64,000 nucleotides of DNA. Origin: Hyphomicrobiales bacterium. GTDB taxonomy: Bacteria > Pseudomonadota > Alphaproteobacteria > Rhizobiales > Rhizobiaceae. The notes beneath the pieces are model-generated. The model was given only the letters and a program-made list of their open reading frames with translations. It made no database searches and was not told the DNA's origin. The position numbers and the translations under genes are program-made. The stretch lies in contig UCKM01000008.1 of NCBI GenBank assembly GCA_900473175.1, positions 18,891-82,890 of the forward strand, written 5' to 3'. The first letter of the stretch is position 1. The number at the start of each line of letters is the position of its first letter. Of this stretch, positions 54,902-63,562 are shown piece after piece.

Positions 54902-55132
54902 TTACCGATCTTGCGGATGTGCATGCGTGCGGTTCCAGACGCCGGCCCGGCGCCTGGGGAAGAAGCGGTCGTGGCAAATGGAATGCTCCACCGCGGCCAC
55001 GCCGCAGCGCCCCTGATCGCAGACCCAGAAGATGCCATTGCGAACGCGCCGATAGTCAACCCGGCCACGTGGCTTCTTCGGCACATTCCACAAAACATCA
55101 GGGTACCCGACGCCGTGGTCAAGATCACGCAT
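54902..55132 (-). pseudogene. Fragment of an IS5-type transposase
   Basis: About 75 codons on the minus strand read KKPRGRVDYRRVRNGIFWV, a spacer with the expected length, then FFPRRRAGVWNR. This matches the N-terminal (DUF4096) region of IS5-family transposases, which read NKPRG-RVDDRRVLNGIFWVLRSG...CYNRFxRWRRAGVWDR. The middle is scrambled and the catalytic DDE part is absent, so it is a dead remnant. It lies just upstream of the sugar-binding protein gene. Confidence 0.65.
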
Positions 55133-55194
55133 TTGAGATAAACTTTGGTCTTTTAGAGCGTGCCGTGTCCTCTCGTTTGCCATAGGAGATGCCA

Positions 55195-55413
55195 ATGCGC
55201 GGGTTTCTGGTTTCGTTGTATCACGCACGTCGCCGCGCCGAACAAACGCACGTAACGATCAACGCGATGGTCATATCCGACGATGGAGATAACCTGCCCG
55301 AATATTTCACTAAAAAGGTCATCACCGGCGACAGTGCTTTCGTGATGAAAATCAAAAATTATGCCGGCTATTCCGCGGCAATTAGAAAGAAATTGATCAG
55401 GGAACTGTCATAA
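55195..55413 (+). pseudogene. C-terminal fragment of a DUF1194 (von Willebrand A-like) gene
   Basis: A 72-residue frame whose second half reads VTINAMVISDDGDNLPEYF, then KKVITGDSAFVMKIKNYAGY and AAIRKKLIRELS. This follows the C-terminus of DUF1194 proteins (TINGLPI...DYYxxCVIGGPGAFVV...F..AIRRKL..EI). Full members have about 230-260 residues, so only the end remains. An AGGAG site 6 bases before the ATG at 55195 might still allow translation. With the transposase remnant next to it, this marks a rearrangement junction. Confidence 0.6.
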
Positions 55414-55735
55414 GACGACGGGAGATCATAACTGGATTCCGATGGCGCTTGCCGAACCTCGATGCAGTTTTTCCTCATCTGAAGCGGCTGCTAGCACTCC
55501 ACGAACCACCATTGGACCGTTCGTTATTCGCCATTGTTGCGCAGGTCTGGCTTGACTTGTCATGTCCGCAGATAAGCGATCGATATTTGACTTCAATGTT
55601 CCCATCCTGGCCGGACTGCAAACAGTATCGCATGCTTGTGGCCTCCGACTTCAATCTTGACACCAGTCTGGCTCTCTGCTTGACTTCAGGGCCTCTCGGC
55701 CGTCGATTGGACGACGTTTGTTCAGGTGCACCTAG
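55414..55735. other. Gap upstream of hcp
   Basis: About 320 bases without a recognisable gene; an open frame crosses it into hcp in the wrong phase. The 10-bp palindrome AGGTGCACCT lies directly before the hcp start. The promoter of hcp is expected here. Confidence 0.4.
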
Positions 55736-56209
55736 ATGGCATCAGACATTTTTGCAAAGATCGGGGATATCAAAGGCGAATCCCTCGACTCCAAACATAC
55801 AGACGAAATTGAGGTGCTATCGCTCTCTTGGGGTGTCACGAATAACACGAGCATTGGTGCCGGCGGCTCTGGCGCCGGCAGGGCGAGCTTTCACGACCTT
55901 TCTTTTGTACACGCCATCGACAAGGCGTCTCCGAGATTACTGAGGGCGTGCGCGACAGGCTCGCATCTGAAGGAAGCCACGATCACACATCGCAAGGCGG
56001 GCAAAGGTCAGCAGGAGTACCTCATTATCAAGATGGACGACGTCATCATCACCAGCGTCTCGCTTAGCGAGAGCACCGCGGGGGGATCCGAGAACGTCAA
56101 TCTCGCTTTTGCAAAGGTCGACTTCGAGTACAGGCCGCAAAGACCCGATGGAACCCTCGATGCGGGGATACATTTCAAGTTCAACATCAAAACCAACACT
56201 TCCGGCTAG
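55736..56209 (+). CDS. hcp: Hcp-family type VI secretion tube protein
   Basis: A 157-residue Hcp1 (DUF796) protein. It starts MASDIFAKIGDIKGESLDSKHTDEIEVLSLSWGV in pieces, with the family segments FHDLSFVHAIDKASPRLLRACATG, ATITHRKAGKGQQEYLIIKMDDVIITS in pieces and AKVDFEYRPQRPDG. Hcp forms hexameric rings that stack into the inner tube of the type VI secretion system, carry effectors and are themselves exported. No sheath, baseplate or VgrG gene is in the window, so this is an orphan copy. A TPR-methyltransferase gene follows after 42 bases, probably in one operon. Confidence 0.92.
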   Translation: MASDIFAKIGDIKGESLDSKHTDEIEVLSLSWGVTNNTSIGAGGSGAGRASFHDLSFVHAIDKASPRLLRACATGSHLKEATITHRKAGKGQQEYLIIKMDDVIITSVSLSESTAGGSENVNLAFAKVDFEYRPQRPDGTLDAGIHFKFNIKTNTSG

Positions 56210-56251
56210 GCGCGTTCGAGTGGAGGCGGGCGAAAGACCGCCTGGACAGTT

Positions 56252-57619
56252 ATGGAGCCTTCAGAACCATCTACGCGTGAGTTGACGCTCGACGAGGCGG
56301 TTTCGGTCGCAATCCTTCTGCAAAAAAACAAACAATTCCTCGAGGCCGAGAAGATTTACCGCCACGTATTCGAGATGGCGCCGGATCACCCCCGTGGGCT
56401 GCACTACGCCGGTGTGCTCGCGCACCAACAGGGGCGGAACAAGGAAGCCCTCGAGCTCATCCAACGAAGCGTCGCGTTCATGCCGGATCAAGCGGACTGG
56501 TACAGCAACCTTGGCATCGTCTTCCAATCGGAACAAAGGCTTGACCGCGCTGTCGACTCGTATCGGCGTGCGATCGCCATCGATCCGAGCCATGCGAACG
56601 CGCACAACAATCTGGGAGTGCTGTTGCGAGCGACAGGACAGCCGATTGAAGCGGAAGCCGCATATCGTGAAGCCATCCGGCTGAACCCTGAACACATTGA
56701 CGCGTACACCAACCTGGGCAATCTGCTCAACGGTTTGAGGCGGACAGAAGAAGCCGCGGCGTGTTACTGCAAGGTTATCACGCTGACACCCAGGCACCCT
56801 GAGGCGCGAAAGCTGCTGGCGCTGGCACACTGCACGCTAGGCGAGGTCGGTGAGGCGACGAAGATCCTTGGGGAATGGTTGAACGAAGAGCCAGAGAATC
56901 CTATTGCGCAACATATGTTGGCGGCTTGTACCGGTCGAGATGTGCCGAAACGAGCATCAAATGGTTTCATCGAGACAACCTTCGACAGTTTTGCGGCGAG
57001 TTTCGAAGCGAAGCTCGCAAGTCTGTCCTATCGTGCGCCGGCCCTTATTGTGGCAATGCTGGAGGATTGCGGGCTCCAGCCTTCACAGTGCCTCCATGTG
57101 CTCGATGCAGGGTGTGGAACCGGCCTTTGTGGCGCACTGGTCGCACCGTTTGCGCGCCGCCTTGTTGGCGTGGACCTGTCCGACGGCATGCTGGCCCACG
57201 CGAAGGATAAGAACGTCTACAGCGCACTGGTGAAAGCGGAATTGAGCGAGTATCTGCGCGAAAGCGGCGATACATTCGACATGATCGTGTCTGCCGACAC
57301 GCTCGTCTATGTTGGCGACCTCAAGGATATCATAGCGGCGTTCGCGCGAGCGCTGCGTCCGAATGGGATCTTTGTCTTCACGCTGGAACAGGCTATCGGA
57401 GACTGCGCCGATGCCGGCTACCGTCTCGAGCTGCACGGCCGTTACAGTCATGCTCTGGTCTACGTCGAGCAGTTGCTCGCATTCTCGGGCCTGCAGTCGA
57501 AGATCATCGAAGCCGAATTGCGCATGGAGGCAGGCGCGCCGGTCCCAGGGCTGGTAATCCGTGCGGTAAAGTCGGAGTCAAAGCACTCGCAGCCGTCCAC
57601 GCAACCGGATTTTCTATGA
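56252..57619 (+). CDS. TPR-repeat methyltransferase
   Basis: A 455-residue protein. Residues about 10-225 contain five or six tetratricopeptide repeats (ALELIQRSVAFMPDQADWYSNLGIVFQSEQ, AVDSYRRAIAIDPSHANAHNNLGVLLRATGQ and others, in pieces), a protein-binding scaffold. Residues about 255-445 are a SAM-dependent methyltransferase with motif I VLDAGCGTGLCGALVAP, acidic VGVDLSDGMLAHA and MIVSADTLVYVGDL. It follows hcp at 42 bases. An enzyme linked to a secreted tube protein could modify Hcp or a cargo, or be a cargo; this is inference. TPR-methyltransferases of this design are common in alphaproteobacteria. Confidence 0.9.
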   Translation: MEPSEPSTRELTLDEAVSVAILLQKNKQFLEAEKIYRHVFEMAPDHPRGLHYAGVLAHQQGRNKEALELIQRSVAFMPDQADWYSNLGIVFQSEQRLDRAVDSYRRAIAIDPSHANAHNNLGVLLRATGQPIEAEAAYREAIRLNPEHIDAYTNLGNLLNGLRRTEEAAACYCKVITLTPRHPEARKLLALAHCTLGEVGEATKILGEWLNEEPENPIAQHMLAACTGRDVPKRASNGFIETTFDSFAASFEAKLASLSYRAPALIVAMLEDCGLQPSQCLHVLDAGCGTGLCGALVAPFARRLVGVDLSDGMLAHAKDKNVYSALVKAELSEYLRESGDTFDMIVSADTLVYVGDLKDIIAAFARALRPNGIFVFTLEQAIGDCADAGYRLELHGRYSHALVYVEQLLAFSGLQSKIIEAELRMEAGAPVPGLVIRAVKSESKHSQPSTQPDFL

Positions 57620-58008
57620 GAAGCCGCGACTCCGCGGAGCGCAAGGGCCCATACCCATTGCTGGAGTAACTTTGCCTTCGTAACAATCATACCCGTATGG
57701 CGGGCTGCGCGCGCGACCTGACGATGGGAACGCGTTTGAACGGTCGACGCCACCACCCTTCGTGGCGTCAAGCCGCTCGCGCGGTCGGACGCGTCCTTCG
57801 CCAGCAATGCGCCGCTCGCCACCCCCGACACCAGGACAAGGCCACTGGCAAGCATGTTTTGATACAGTGATGACCGCCGATTGTCCGTGCGCTCGCCGCG
57901 ATAGATAGCCGCGCCACCTTACGAAACCGTATAGTGCGGGCGAGAGCACGGTAATGTTGCCCAGCCATTCTTGCTCCGACGCAGCAACCGTGTTGTTGAG
58001 GAACACAC
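57620..58008. other. Gap upstream of the exporter operon
   Basis: About 390 bases. A minus-strand frame (57460-57855) begins with a signal-like MLASGLVLVSGVASGALLA but overlaps the methyltransferase end and then loses coding character, so I do not call it. The promoter of the exporter operon is expected at the right end. Confidence 0.4.
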
Positions 58009-58614
58009 ATGAATGACTACCCCGCAAGACATCCCACCTTATGCATTGTCGCCATCGTCATGGTGGCTGCTGTCATGGCATTCCTGACGGTGCCAAGAGC
58101 GCACACCGCCGTCCTGATCGCGGCCGAAACGCCTGCCATGGCCGAGAAGAATCCTCCGGGGGACATCCCGGACAGTCAAGTGTTTATCGATTATCATTCG
58201 CCCCTGGGCTTCACCCTGAAAGTACCGGAAGGCTGGGCGCGAAAAGACGGGCCTGACGGCGTCAGCTTTATTGATAAGCTTGACGGGGTCGTTGTGATGG
58301 TATCATCCGCAAACAAAGCGCCGAACGTCGAATCCGTTCTGCGCGACTACGTGCCGATGATGGAGAAGAGTGGACACGCCGTGAAGGTGGGCAGCGTTCG
58401 CATGGTCAAGCTGCCTGCGGGAGACGCGGTCCTGATTTCCTACAGTTCAAACTCCGAGCCCAATCCGGTCACCAACAAGCAGGTGCGGCTGGAAAATCAC
58501 CGTTATCTCTATTTCAGAGCTGGAAAGCTCGCGGAACTTGATCTGTACTCCCCCTTCGGCGCGGACAATGTGGATCAATGGCGCCTGATGTCACAATCCT
58601 TCAGGTGGCAATGA
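58009..58614 (+). CDS. Exported protein preceding an FtsX-type ABC system
   Basis: A 201-residue protein with an N-terminal membrane or signal segment (LCIVAIVMVAAVMAFLTVP, about residues 11-29) and a soluble periplasmic part. FIDYHSPLGFTLKVPEGWARKDGPDGVSFIDKLDGVVVMVS (in pieces) resembles the PsbP/photosystem-associated or lipoprotein beta fold in which a G-F-x-L-x-V-P-x-G-W strand starts the domain. Function unknown. It lies 0 bases before the first ATPase gene, and the four genes 58009-62613 are tightly packed, so it is likely a periplasmic partner of the exporter. Confidence 0.8.
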   Translation: MNDYPARHPTLCIVAIVMVAAVMAFLTVPRAHTAVLIAAETPAMAEKNPPGDIPDSQVFIDYHSPLGFTLKVPEGWARKDGPDGVSFIDKLDGVVVMVSSANKAPNVESVLRDYVPMMEKSGHAVKVGSVRMVKLPAGDAVLISYSSNSEPNPVTNKQVRLENHRYLYFRAGKLAELDLYSPFGADNVDQWRLMSQSFRWQ

Positions 58615-59280
58615 ATGCCTCTGATTGAAGCTTACGAATTGTATCGTTTTTTTCACATCGGCGATGACGAGACCGCCGCGTTGCGTGGTGTGAGCCTTGC
58701 TGTGAACGAGGGTGAGATTGTTGCGGTGACCGGTCCATCTGGCAGTGGTAAATCCACCTTGTTGGCGTGCCTGTCCGGTCTCGACGAACCCGATGGTGGC
58801 TACGTTATCGTCGCCGGCGAGCGACTTACACGCAGGTCGGAGGCCTTGAGGGCAGCAATACGCGCGCGGCGCTTTGGGATTCTCCTGCAATCCGGCAATC
58901 TCTTCCAGCATCTTACAATATTTCAGAACGTCGAGTTGCAGCTAAGGATGGCCGGGCATCGCAAAAGCCCGGGGGATATCGACGAGATCCTTGCAGCGAT
59001 CGACCTCGACCATCGTGCACACGGCTATCCTGACGAGCTTTCGGGTGGTGAACTCGCCCGCGCCGGGCTAGCCGTCGCCATCGCCACCGATCCCATCCTG
59101 CTCATCGCGGACGAGCCCACCGCCGAAGTCGACACTGAAACCGAGAAAGGCATCATCGATCATTTCGTCGGTCGCCGTTCGAAGGGAAAATCCACCCTTA
59201 TTGCAACACACAGCCCGGCGCTCGCCTCGATAGCTGATCGAACCATACGGCTGGTGGACGGGAAGGTGGAAGATGACTGA
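58615..59280 (+). CDS. ABC exporter ATPase 1 (MacB/LolD type)
   Basis: A 221-residue ATPase. Walker A is GPSGSGKSTLLACLSGL, the Q-loop region is GILLQSGNLFQHLTIFQNVELQL, the signature is LSGGELARAGLAVAIA (unusual: the normal LSGGQ/E-x-Q-R is altered to ELARAG), Walker B is ILLIADEPTAEVD and the switch His is in LIATHSPALASIADR. It starts right after the stop of the exported protein and overlaps the second ATPase gene by 8 bases. MacB/LolD-type ATPases drive FtsX-fold permeases, which move substrates within the envelope. Confidence 0.9.
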   Translation: MPLIEAYELYRFFHIGDDETAALRGVSLAVNEGEIVAVTGPSGSGKSTLLACLSGLDEPDGGYVIVAGERLTRRSEALRAAIRARRFGILLQSGNLFQHLTIFQNVELQLRMAGHRKSPGDIDEILAAIDLDHRAHGYPDELSGGELARAGLAVAIATDPILLIADEPTAEVDTETEKGIIDHFVGRRSKGKSTLIATHSPALASIADRTIRLVDGKVEDD

Positions 59281-59965
59281 CTGCCTTGTCGATGCCATTG
59301 ATATTGACCGGTCTTTCCCCGATGGAAGCACCAGCCACGTTTCAGTGCTGCGATCCGTCTCGTGTCGTATCATGCTCGGTGACCGGATCGCATTGACGGG
59401 TCCATCCGGCAGTGGCAAGTCCACGCTTCTGCACATCCTCGGCGGCCTTGACGAGCCAACCAAAGGCAAGGTCACATGGCCCGCTTTGGGCGCTCGCGAT
59501 ACGCTGCGGCCAGAAAAAATATCGTTCGTATTTCAGACCCCAAGCCTATTTTCGGCGCTGACGATTATCGAAAACATTGCCTTGCCGTTAGCGATGGCGG
59601 GGAAAGAGAAACAAGGCATCGCGCGAGCCGCCGCTTTGTTGGAGGCCCTCGAACTAGTCGGGCTAGCGACAAAACTGCCGGAAGAAATTTCTGGTGGCCA
59701 GGCGCAGCGTGTCGCCATAGCGAGAGCGGTCATCACGAAGCCGCTACTTATTCTGGCCGACGAGCCAACAGGGCAGCTGGACGGGCAGACGGCAGCGAGC
59801 GTTATCGATTTCTTGATCGAAGCCGTTGAGAAGACGGGATCGGCGTTGATTGTGGCGACCCATGATCAAAGGATCGTGGAGCGATTGGAGAAGGTCTGGG
59901 CGATCACGCACGGCCAACTCTCGACGTTTGCTCCAGCCATCAAATCGAAACGGCGCATCCCGTGA
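59273..59965 (+). CDS. ABC exporter ATPase 2 (MacB/LolD type)
   Basis: A 230-residue ATPase, paralogous to the preceding one but with canonical motifs: Walker A GPSGSGKSTLLHILGGLDEP, FVFQTPSLFSALTIIENIALPL, signature ISGGQAQRVAIARAV, Walker B LILADEPTGQLD and VATHDQRIVERL. Its stop overlaps the permease start (ATGA). With the first ATPase it could form a heterodimer with one degenerate and one canonical signature site, as in other heteromeric ABC pumps. Confidence 0.91.
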   Translation: MTDCLVDAIDIDRSFPDGSTSHVSVLRSVSCRIMLGDRIALTGPSGSGKSTLLHILGGLDEPTKGKVTWPALGARDTLRPEKISFVFQTPSLFSALTIIENIALPLAMAGKEKQGIARAAALLEALELVGLATKLPEEISGGQAQRVAIARAVITKPLLILADEPTGQLDGQTAASVIDFLIEAVEKTGSALIVATHDQRIVERLEKVWAITHGQLSTFAPAIKSKRRIP

Positions 59966-62613
59966 CGCGCCTTTGGATATCAGGGCTCCTTCTGCGCCGC
60001 GCATGGCAACTCGCCGGATATGCAGGGGGCGTGGCGGCTGCCGTCGGCCTTCTCGCCTGTCTTGCCGTGTTCCTTTCGTCGAGTACTGCAACCATGACAA
60101 GGCGGGCCATCGCCGAGGTCCCAATAGATTGGCAAATTGAAGCAGTTCCAACGGCTGACCTCGCTGCAATCAGGGGAGCAATCGCCGGGGCCGCGCCGAT
60201 TATGGCAGTTCATGAAGTGCATTACGCAGATGTTACCGGTTTCGAAGCCAGCACAGGCGGGACTTTACAGGCGACTGGCGCTGGTAAAGTGCTCGCCTTC
60301 GACAATGACTATGCCCAGGCATTTCCCATGGAACTCCGGCTCCTGGCGGGAACGACGGACGGCGTTCTTATCGCGCAGCAGACAGCTGCCAATCTGCACG
60401 CTGCGCCAGGCGACACGATCACGATCAACCGGGTCGGAATTGCACCGACAACAGTGCGGATCGCTGGCGTTATCGACCTCCCCGACGCCGACGCACTGTT
60501 TCAGGCGGTGGGTTTGCCACCGCTATCGGCTCCGCAAGCGCCGCCTGACAATGTGTTGGTGATGGGATTGAATGAATGGAACCACACCTTTGGTCCGCAG
60601 GCATCCGCGCGCCCCGATACAGTCCGGGCGCAATTTCATGTGCGACTGGATCATGACATGCTTCCTTCCAATCCGGTGTCTGCGGCCAATCGCGCCAACA
60701 GCGCGGGGCGCAACCTCGAAGGGCGCGTGGCGGGCACTGCAGTCCTCGCCAACAATCTTGGCACCCGGCTGGATGCGGTTCGCGAAGATGCGCTCTACGC
60801 ACGCGTGCTGTTTATGTTTCTAGGTGTACCGGGCGTCTTTCTTGCTGTGGCCATTACGATGGCGCTTACAAGTGCAGGGGGGCAACGGCGGCGCGCCGAA
60901 CAAGCATTGTTGCGCATGCGGGGTGCTTCCACTATGCGAATTATCAGCCTTTCGATTGCAGAAGCGCTATTGGTTGGCTTCATCGGAATACTTGGCGGGG
61001 CGGCGCTCGCGGGACTGCTGGTCACCGTTTTTATCGGCCCGATCTCTTTCGAGCCATCCGATCTCGTCCTTTTTGCTTCGATTGCGGTCGCCGGACTGAT
61101 CTTGTCGATTGTTGCCACCGCCATCCCAGCCTTGCGCGCCAGTCGGCAAAACACTGTTAATTTGGCCCGGCTGACCACCCGCTGGAAGGCTCCGTTAGGG
61201 CAAACCCTTTTTATCGATTTCATATTGTTGGCAATTGCAGCCGTCATCATGTGGCGGACGGCCGGTAACGGGTATCAGATCGTACTCGCCCCCGAAGGCG
61301 TGGCTGCCACGGCGGTCGACTACACCGCGTTCGTGGCTCCCGTCTGTTTCTGGATCGGCGCGGCGCTATTGACGATGCGCGTTTGTAACGGACTCATCCA
61401 CGGAAGCAGGGGGTTGCTCGAACACTTGATCCGGCCGGTGAGCGGATCAATGACAAAAGTTGTGTCGGCGTCCTTGTCACGTCAGGCAGGCCGCATTACC
61501 GCCTCAATAGGAATGGTTGTTCTCGCTGTCTCCTTCGGCACGTCGACTGCGATTTTCAACCGGACATACAATGCGCAGGCCCGTGTCGATGCCGAATTGA
61601 CAAATGGGGCCGACGTTTCGGCCCTGGGCACAAGTCTACAACCTGCGGGGGATCATCTTTCGAGCCTCGCTGCCGTGCCGGGCGTGGCGGCCGCCGTAGC
61701 GATGCAGCATCGGTTCGCCTATGTCGGAACGGATCTTCAGGATCTCTACGGCATCGACCCCGAACATATAGGCGAAGCCACGACGCTGTCCGACGCATAT
61801 TTTTCCGGGGGGAGCGCAGAGAAGATTTTAGCAACTCTTAAATCGAATCCAGACGGTGTACTTGTTTCCGAGGAGACGGTGAACGACTTCCAGCTTCGGC
61901 CCGGCGATACGATCAACCTTCGACTGCAAATGGCCGAGGATCATCAATACCGTGCGGTGCCCTTCAAATTCATTGGCATTGCCCGCGAGTTTCCAACAGC
62001 GCCGCGAGACTCCTTTCTCATTGCCAACCAGGATTACATTGCCAAGGTGACGGGCTCGCCAAGCGCCGAATATGTTTTGATGCGTACGAGCGAAGATCCC
62101 CCGCTTATTGCGATGCGGGCTGTGCGACGTTTGGGTGAGTTTCCTTCCATCAAGGTAACCGACATCAGTTCCGCAGCCCATCTCATCGGTTCAAGCCTGA
62201 CGTCGATTAGCCTGGACGGACTTAGCGCCATAGAACTGCTGTTCGCGATCGTGATGTCTGCGTCAGCGGCTGGACTGATGCTGGCGCTCGGTTTCGTCGA
62301 TCGCCGACGAGATTTCGCGGTCCTTGCAGCAGTTGGAGCTACTCCGAACCAGCTTGCAGCATTCTTCTGGGGCGAAGGCCTCCTTATCACCCTTGCCGGC
62401 ATCGTCTTTGGAGTCGCCATCGGTATGACGACTGCGTGGATGCTGGTGAAAATGTTGACGGGTGTTTTCGACCCGCCGCCGGAGCATCTCCAAATTCCAT
62501 GGCTTTATCTAACCGGACTGCTGATCACAATTGCCGGTTCGATTGGGTTCGCGATAGCTGCCGCAAGAATGAAGCTCGTGACGGTTTCCCAAGTGCAATT
62601 GAGAGATTTATGA
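59962..62613 (+). CDS. FtsX-like ABC exporter permease, double-module
   Basis: An 883-residue membrane protein with two FtsX/MacB-like units. There is an N-terminal helix (about 15-38), a large periplasmic part, then three helices at about 275-400 (VLFMFLGVPGVFLAVAITMAL and following). A central pair of helices at about 415-480 is followed by a short helix near 520, a second periplasmic domain, and three helices at about 755-870 (ELLFAIVMSASAAGLMLALGF, FVDRRRDFAVLAAVGATPNQLAAFFWGEGLL in pieces). This is the layout of long LolCE/YbbP-type permeases that carry both halves in one chain. It forms a mechanotransmitter or exporter with the two ATPases and the exported protein. Substrate unknown. 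Confidence 0.9.
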   Translation: MTRLWISGLLLRRAWQLAGYAGGVAAAVGLLACLAVFLSSSTATMTRRAIAEVPIDWQIEAVPTADLAAIRGAIAGAAPIMAVHEVHYADVTGFEASTGGTLQATGAGKVLAFDNDYAQAFPMELRLLAGTTDGVLIAQQTAANLHAAPGDTITINRVGIAPTTVRIAGVIDLPDADALFQAVGLPPLSAPQAPPDNVLVMGLNEWNHTFGPQASARPDTVRAQFHVRLDHDMLPSNPVSAANRANSAGRNLEGRVAGTAVLANNLGTRLDAVREDALYARVLFMFLGVPGVFLAVAITMALTSAGGQRRRAEQALLRMRGASTMRIISLSIAEALLVGFIGILGGAALAGLLVTVFIGPISFEPSDLVLFASIAVAGLILSIVATAIPALRASRQNTVNLARLTTRWKAPLGQTLFIDFILLAIAAVIMWRTAGNGYQIVLAPEGVAATAVDYTAFVAPVCFWIGAALLTMRVCNGLIHGSRGLLEHLIRPVSGSMTKVVSASLSRQAGRITASIGMVVLAVSFGTSTAIFNRTYNAQARVDAELTNGADVSALGTSLQPAGDHLSSLAAVPGVAAAVAMQHRFAYVGTDLQDLYGIDPEHIGEATTLSDAYFSGGSAEKILATLKSNPDGVLVSEETVNDFQLRPGDTINLRLQMAEDHQYRAVPFKFIGIAREFPTAPRDSFLIANQDYIAKVTGSPSAEYVLMRTSEDPPLIAMRAVRRLGEFPSIKVTDISSAAHLIGSSLTSISLDGLSAIELLFAIVMSASAAGLMLALGFVDRRRDFAVLAAVGATPNQLAAFFWGEGLLITLAGIVFGVAIGMTTAWMLVKMLTGVFDPPPEHLQIPWLYLTGLLITIAGSIGFAIAAARMKLVTVSQVQLRDL

Positions 62614-62649
62614 CGTGATTTTGCCGTGCAGTTGGTTGTCGGATATAAT

Positions 62650-62790
62650 ATGTCGTACGCATCAATGATCGTCGCATTCGTAACGGCGCATCCTAATCTC
62701 GCCTATGGCATTGTGTTTGCACTGGCTTTTTCCGAGGCAGTGCCGCTTCTGGGGGCGATTGTTCCTGGCTCTGCCATTATGCTGGCTTGA
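62650..62790 (+). pseudogene. Truncated DedA-family membrane protein gene
   Basis: A 46-codon frame starting MSYASMIVAFVTAHPNLAYG, then IVFALAFSEAVPLLGAIVPG and SAIMLA, ending in TGA at 62788-62790. It matches the N-terminal part of DedA/SNARE-associated proteins (FIAAHPxLAxxxxFxxAFxExxxLxGxxVPGxxxxLxAG). Full proteins have about 200 residues; the rest is missing and the following sequence is unrelated. It is a broken remnant between the exporter and the transferase gene. Confidence 0.65.
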
Positions 62791-62908
62791 TGGACCGGTG
62801 CAGGACCGCCAACGTCCGGAAATGGCGCATTGCGGATATTCTCAACGAACGTTTACCACCTAAAAGCGAGCATTCGCTCCGATGGGGTCAAGTAACCCAG
62901 GGCGACCC

Positions 62909-63562
62909 TTATCGGCCCGTAAATGCGGCGGTGAAAACCGCCAACTGAGCGTCGAAAGCGCGCTTGTATGCGGGTCGCGCTTCGCCGCGTGCGACATAGG
63001 CCGAGAGGTTCGTATATTGGCCCAGCATACCTGATCTCTTCAACCTGAGCAGCACCGACACCATCAAAAGGTCAGCGGCGCTGAACTCGCCGTCCAGCCA
63101 GTCGGCATCGCCAAGGCGACGGGAAAGTTGGCCCATCCGGTCACGGACGCGTTCCTCAAGGACAGGCAGGCGTTGCTCGTACCAAGTCTCGTCGCCCTCC
63201 AAGAGCTTGGCGACTTCGCGATCAACGATCGGCGGCTCCATCGTGGTGAGCGCGGCAAACATCCATGTGATCGCGCGCGCCCGGGCATTCGCATCGTCGG
63301 GCAGCAGGCCCGCATGGCGCTCCGCGATATGGAGGACGATCGCGCCCGACTCGAACAGGGCGAGATCGCCTTCTTCATAGGTCGGAATCTGCCCGAAAGG
63401 ATGAAGCGCGAGATGCGCGGGTTCCTTCATCTCGCTGAACGAAACAAGACGAACATCGTAAGGCTGGCCCACTTCTTCAAGCGCCCAGCGAACCCGCATG
63501 TCCCGCGCCAGACCCTTGCCGCCATCGGGCGACCGTTCAAAGGCTGTGATGGTGGGGGTCAT
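62909..63562 (-). CDS. Glutathione S-transferase family protein
   Basis: A 217-residue GST. The N-terminal thioredoxin-like domain has RWALEEVGQPYDVRLV, MKEPAHLALHPFGQIPTYEEGDLALFESGAIVLHIAERH in pieces, with the cis-Pro (GQIP) and the glutathione-binding E-S pair. The helical C-terminal domain has the N-capping Asp in DGEFSAADLLMVSVL. The usual catalytic Ser/Tyr/Cys position falls in the unusual insert SPDGGKGLARDMRVRW, so activity may differ from typical detoxifying members. The gene is isolated. Confidence 0.92.
   Translation of the reverse strand: MTPTITAFERSPDGGKGLARDMRVRWALEEVGQPYDVRLVSFSEMKEPAHLALHPFGQIPTYEEGDLALFESGAIVLHIAERHAGLLPDDANARARAITWMFAALTTMEPPIVDREVAKLLEGDETWYEQRLPVLEERVRDRMGQLSRRLGDADWLDGEFSAADLLMVSVLLRLKRSGMLGQYTNLSAYVARGEARPAYKRAFDAQLAVFTAAFTGR

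Noticed and set aside
57460..57855. A minus-strand frame with a signal-like N-terminus
   Set aside because: It overlaps the 3' end of the TPR-methyltransferase gene by 160 bases and loses coding character after the first 25 residues.
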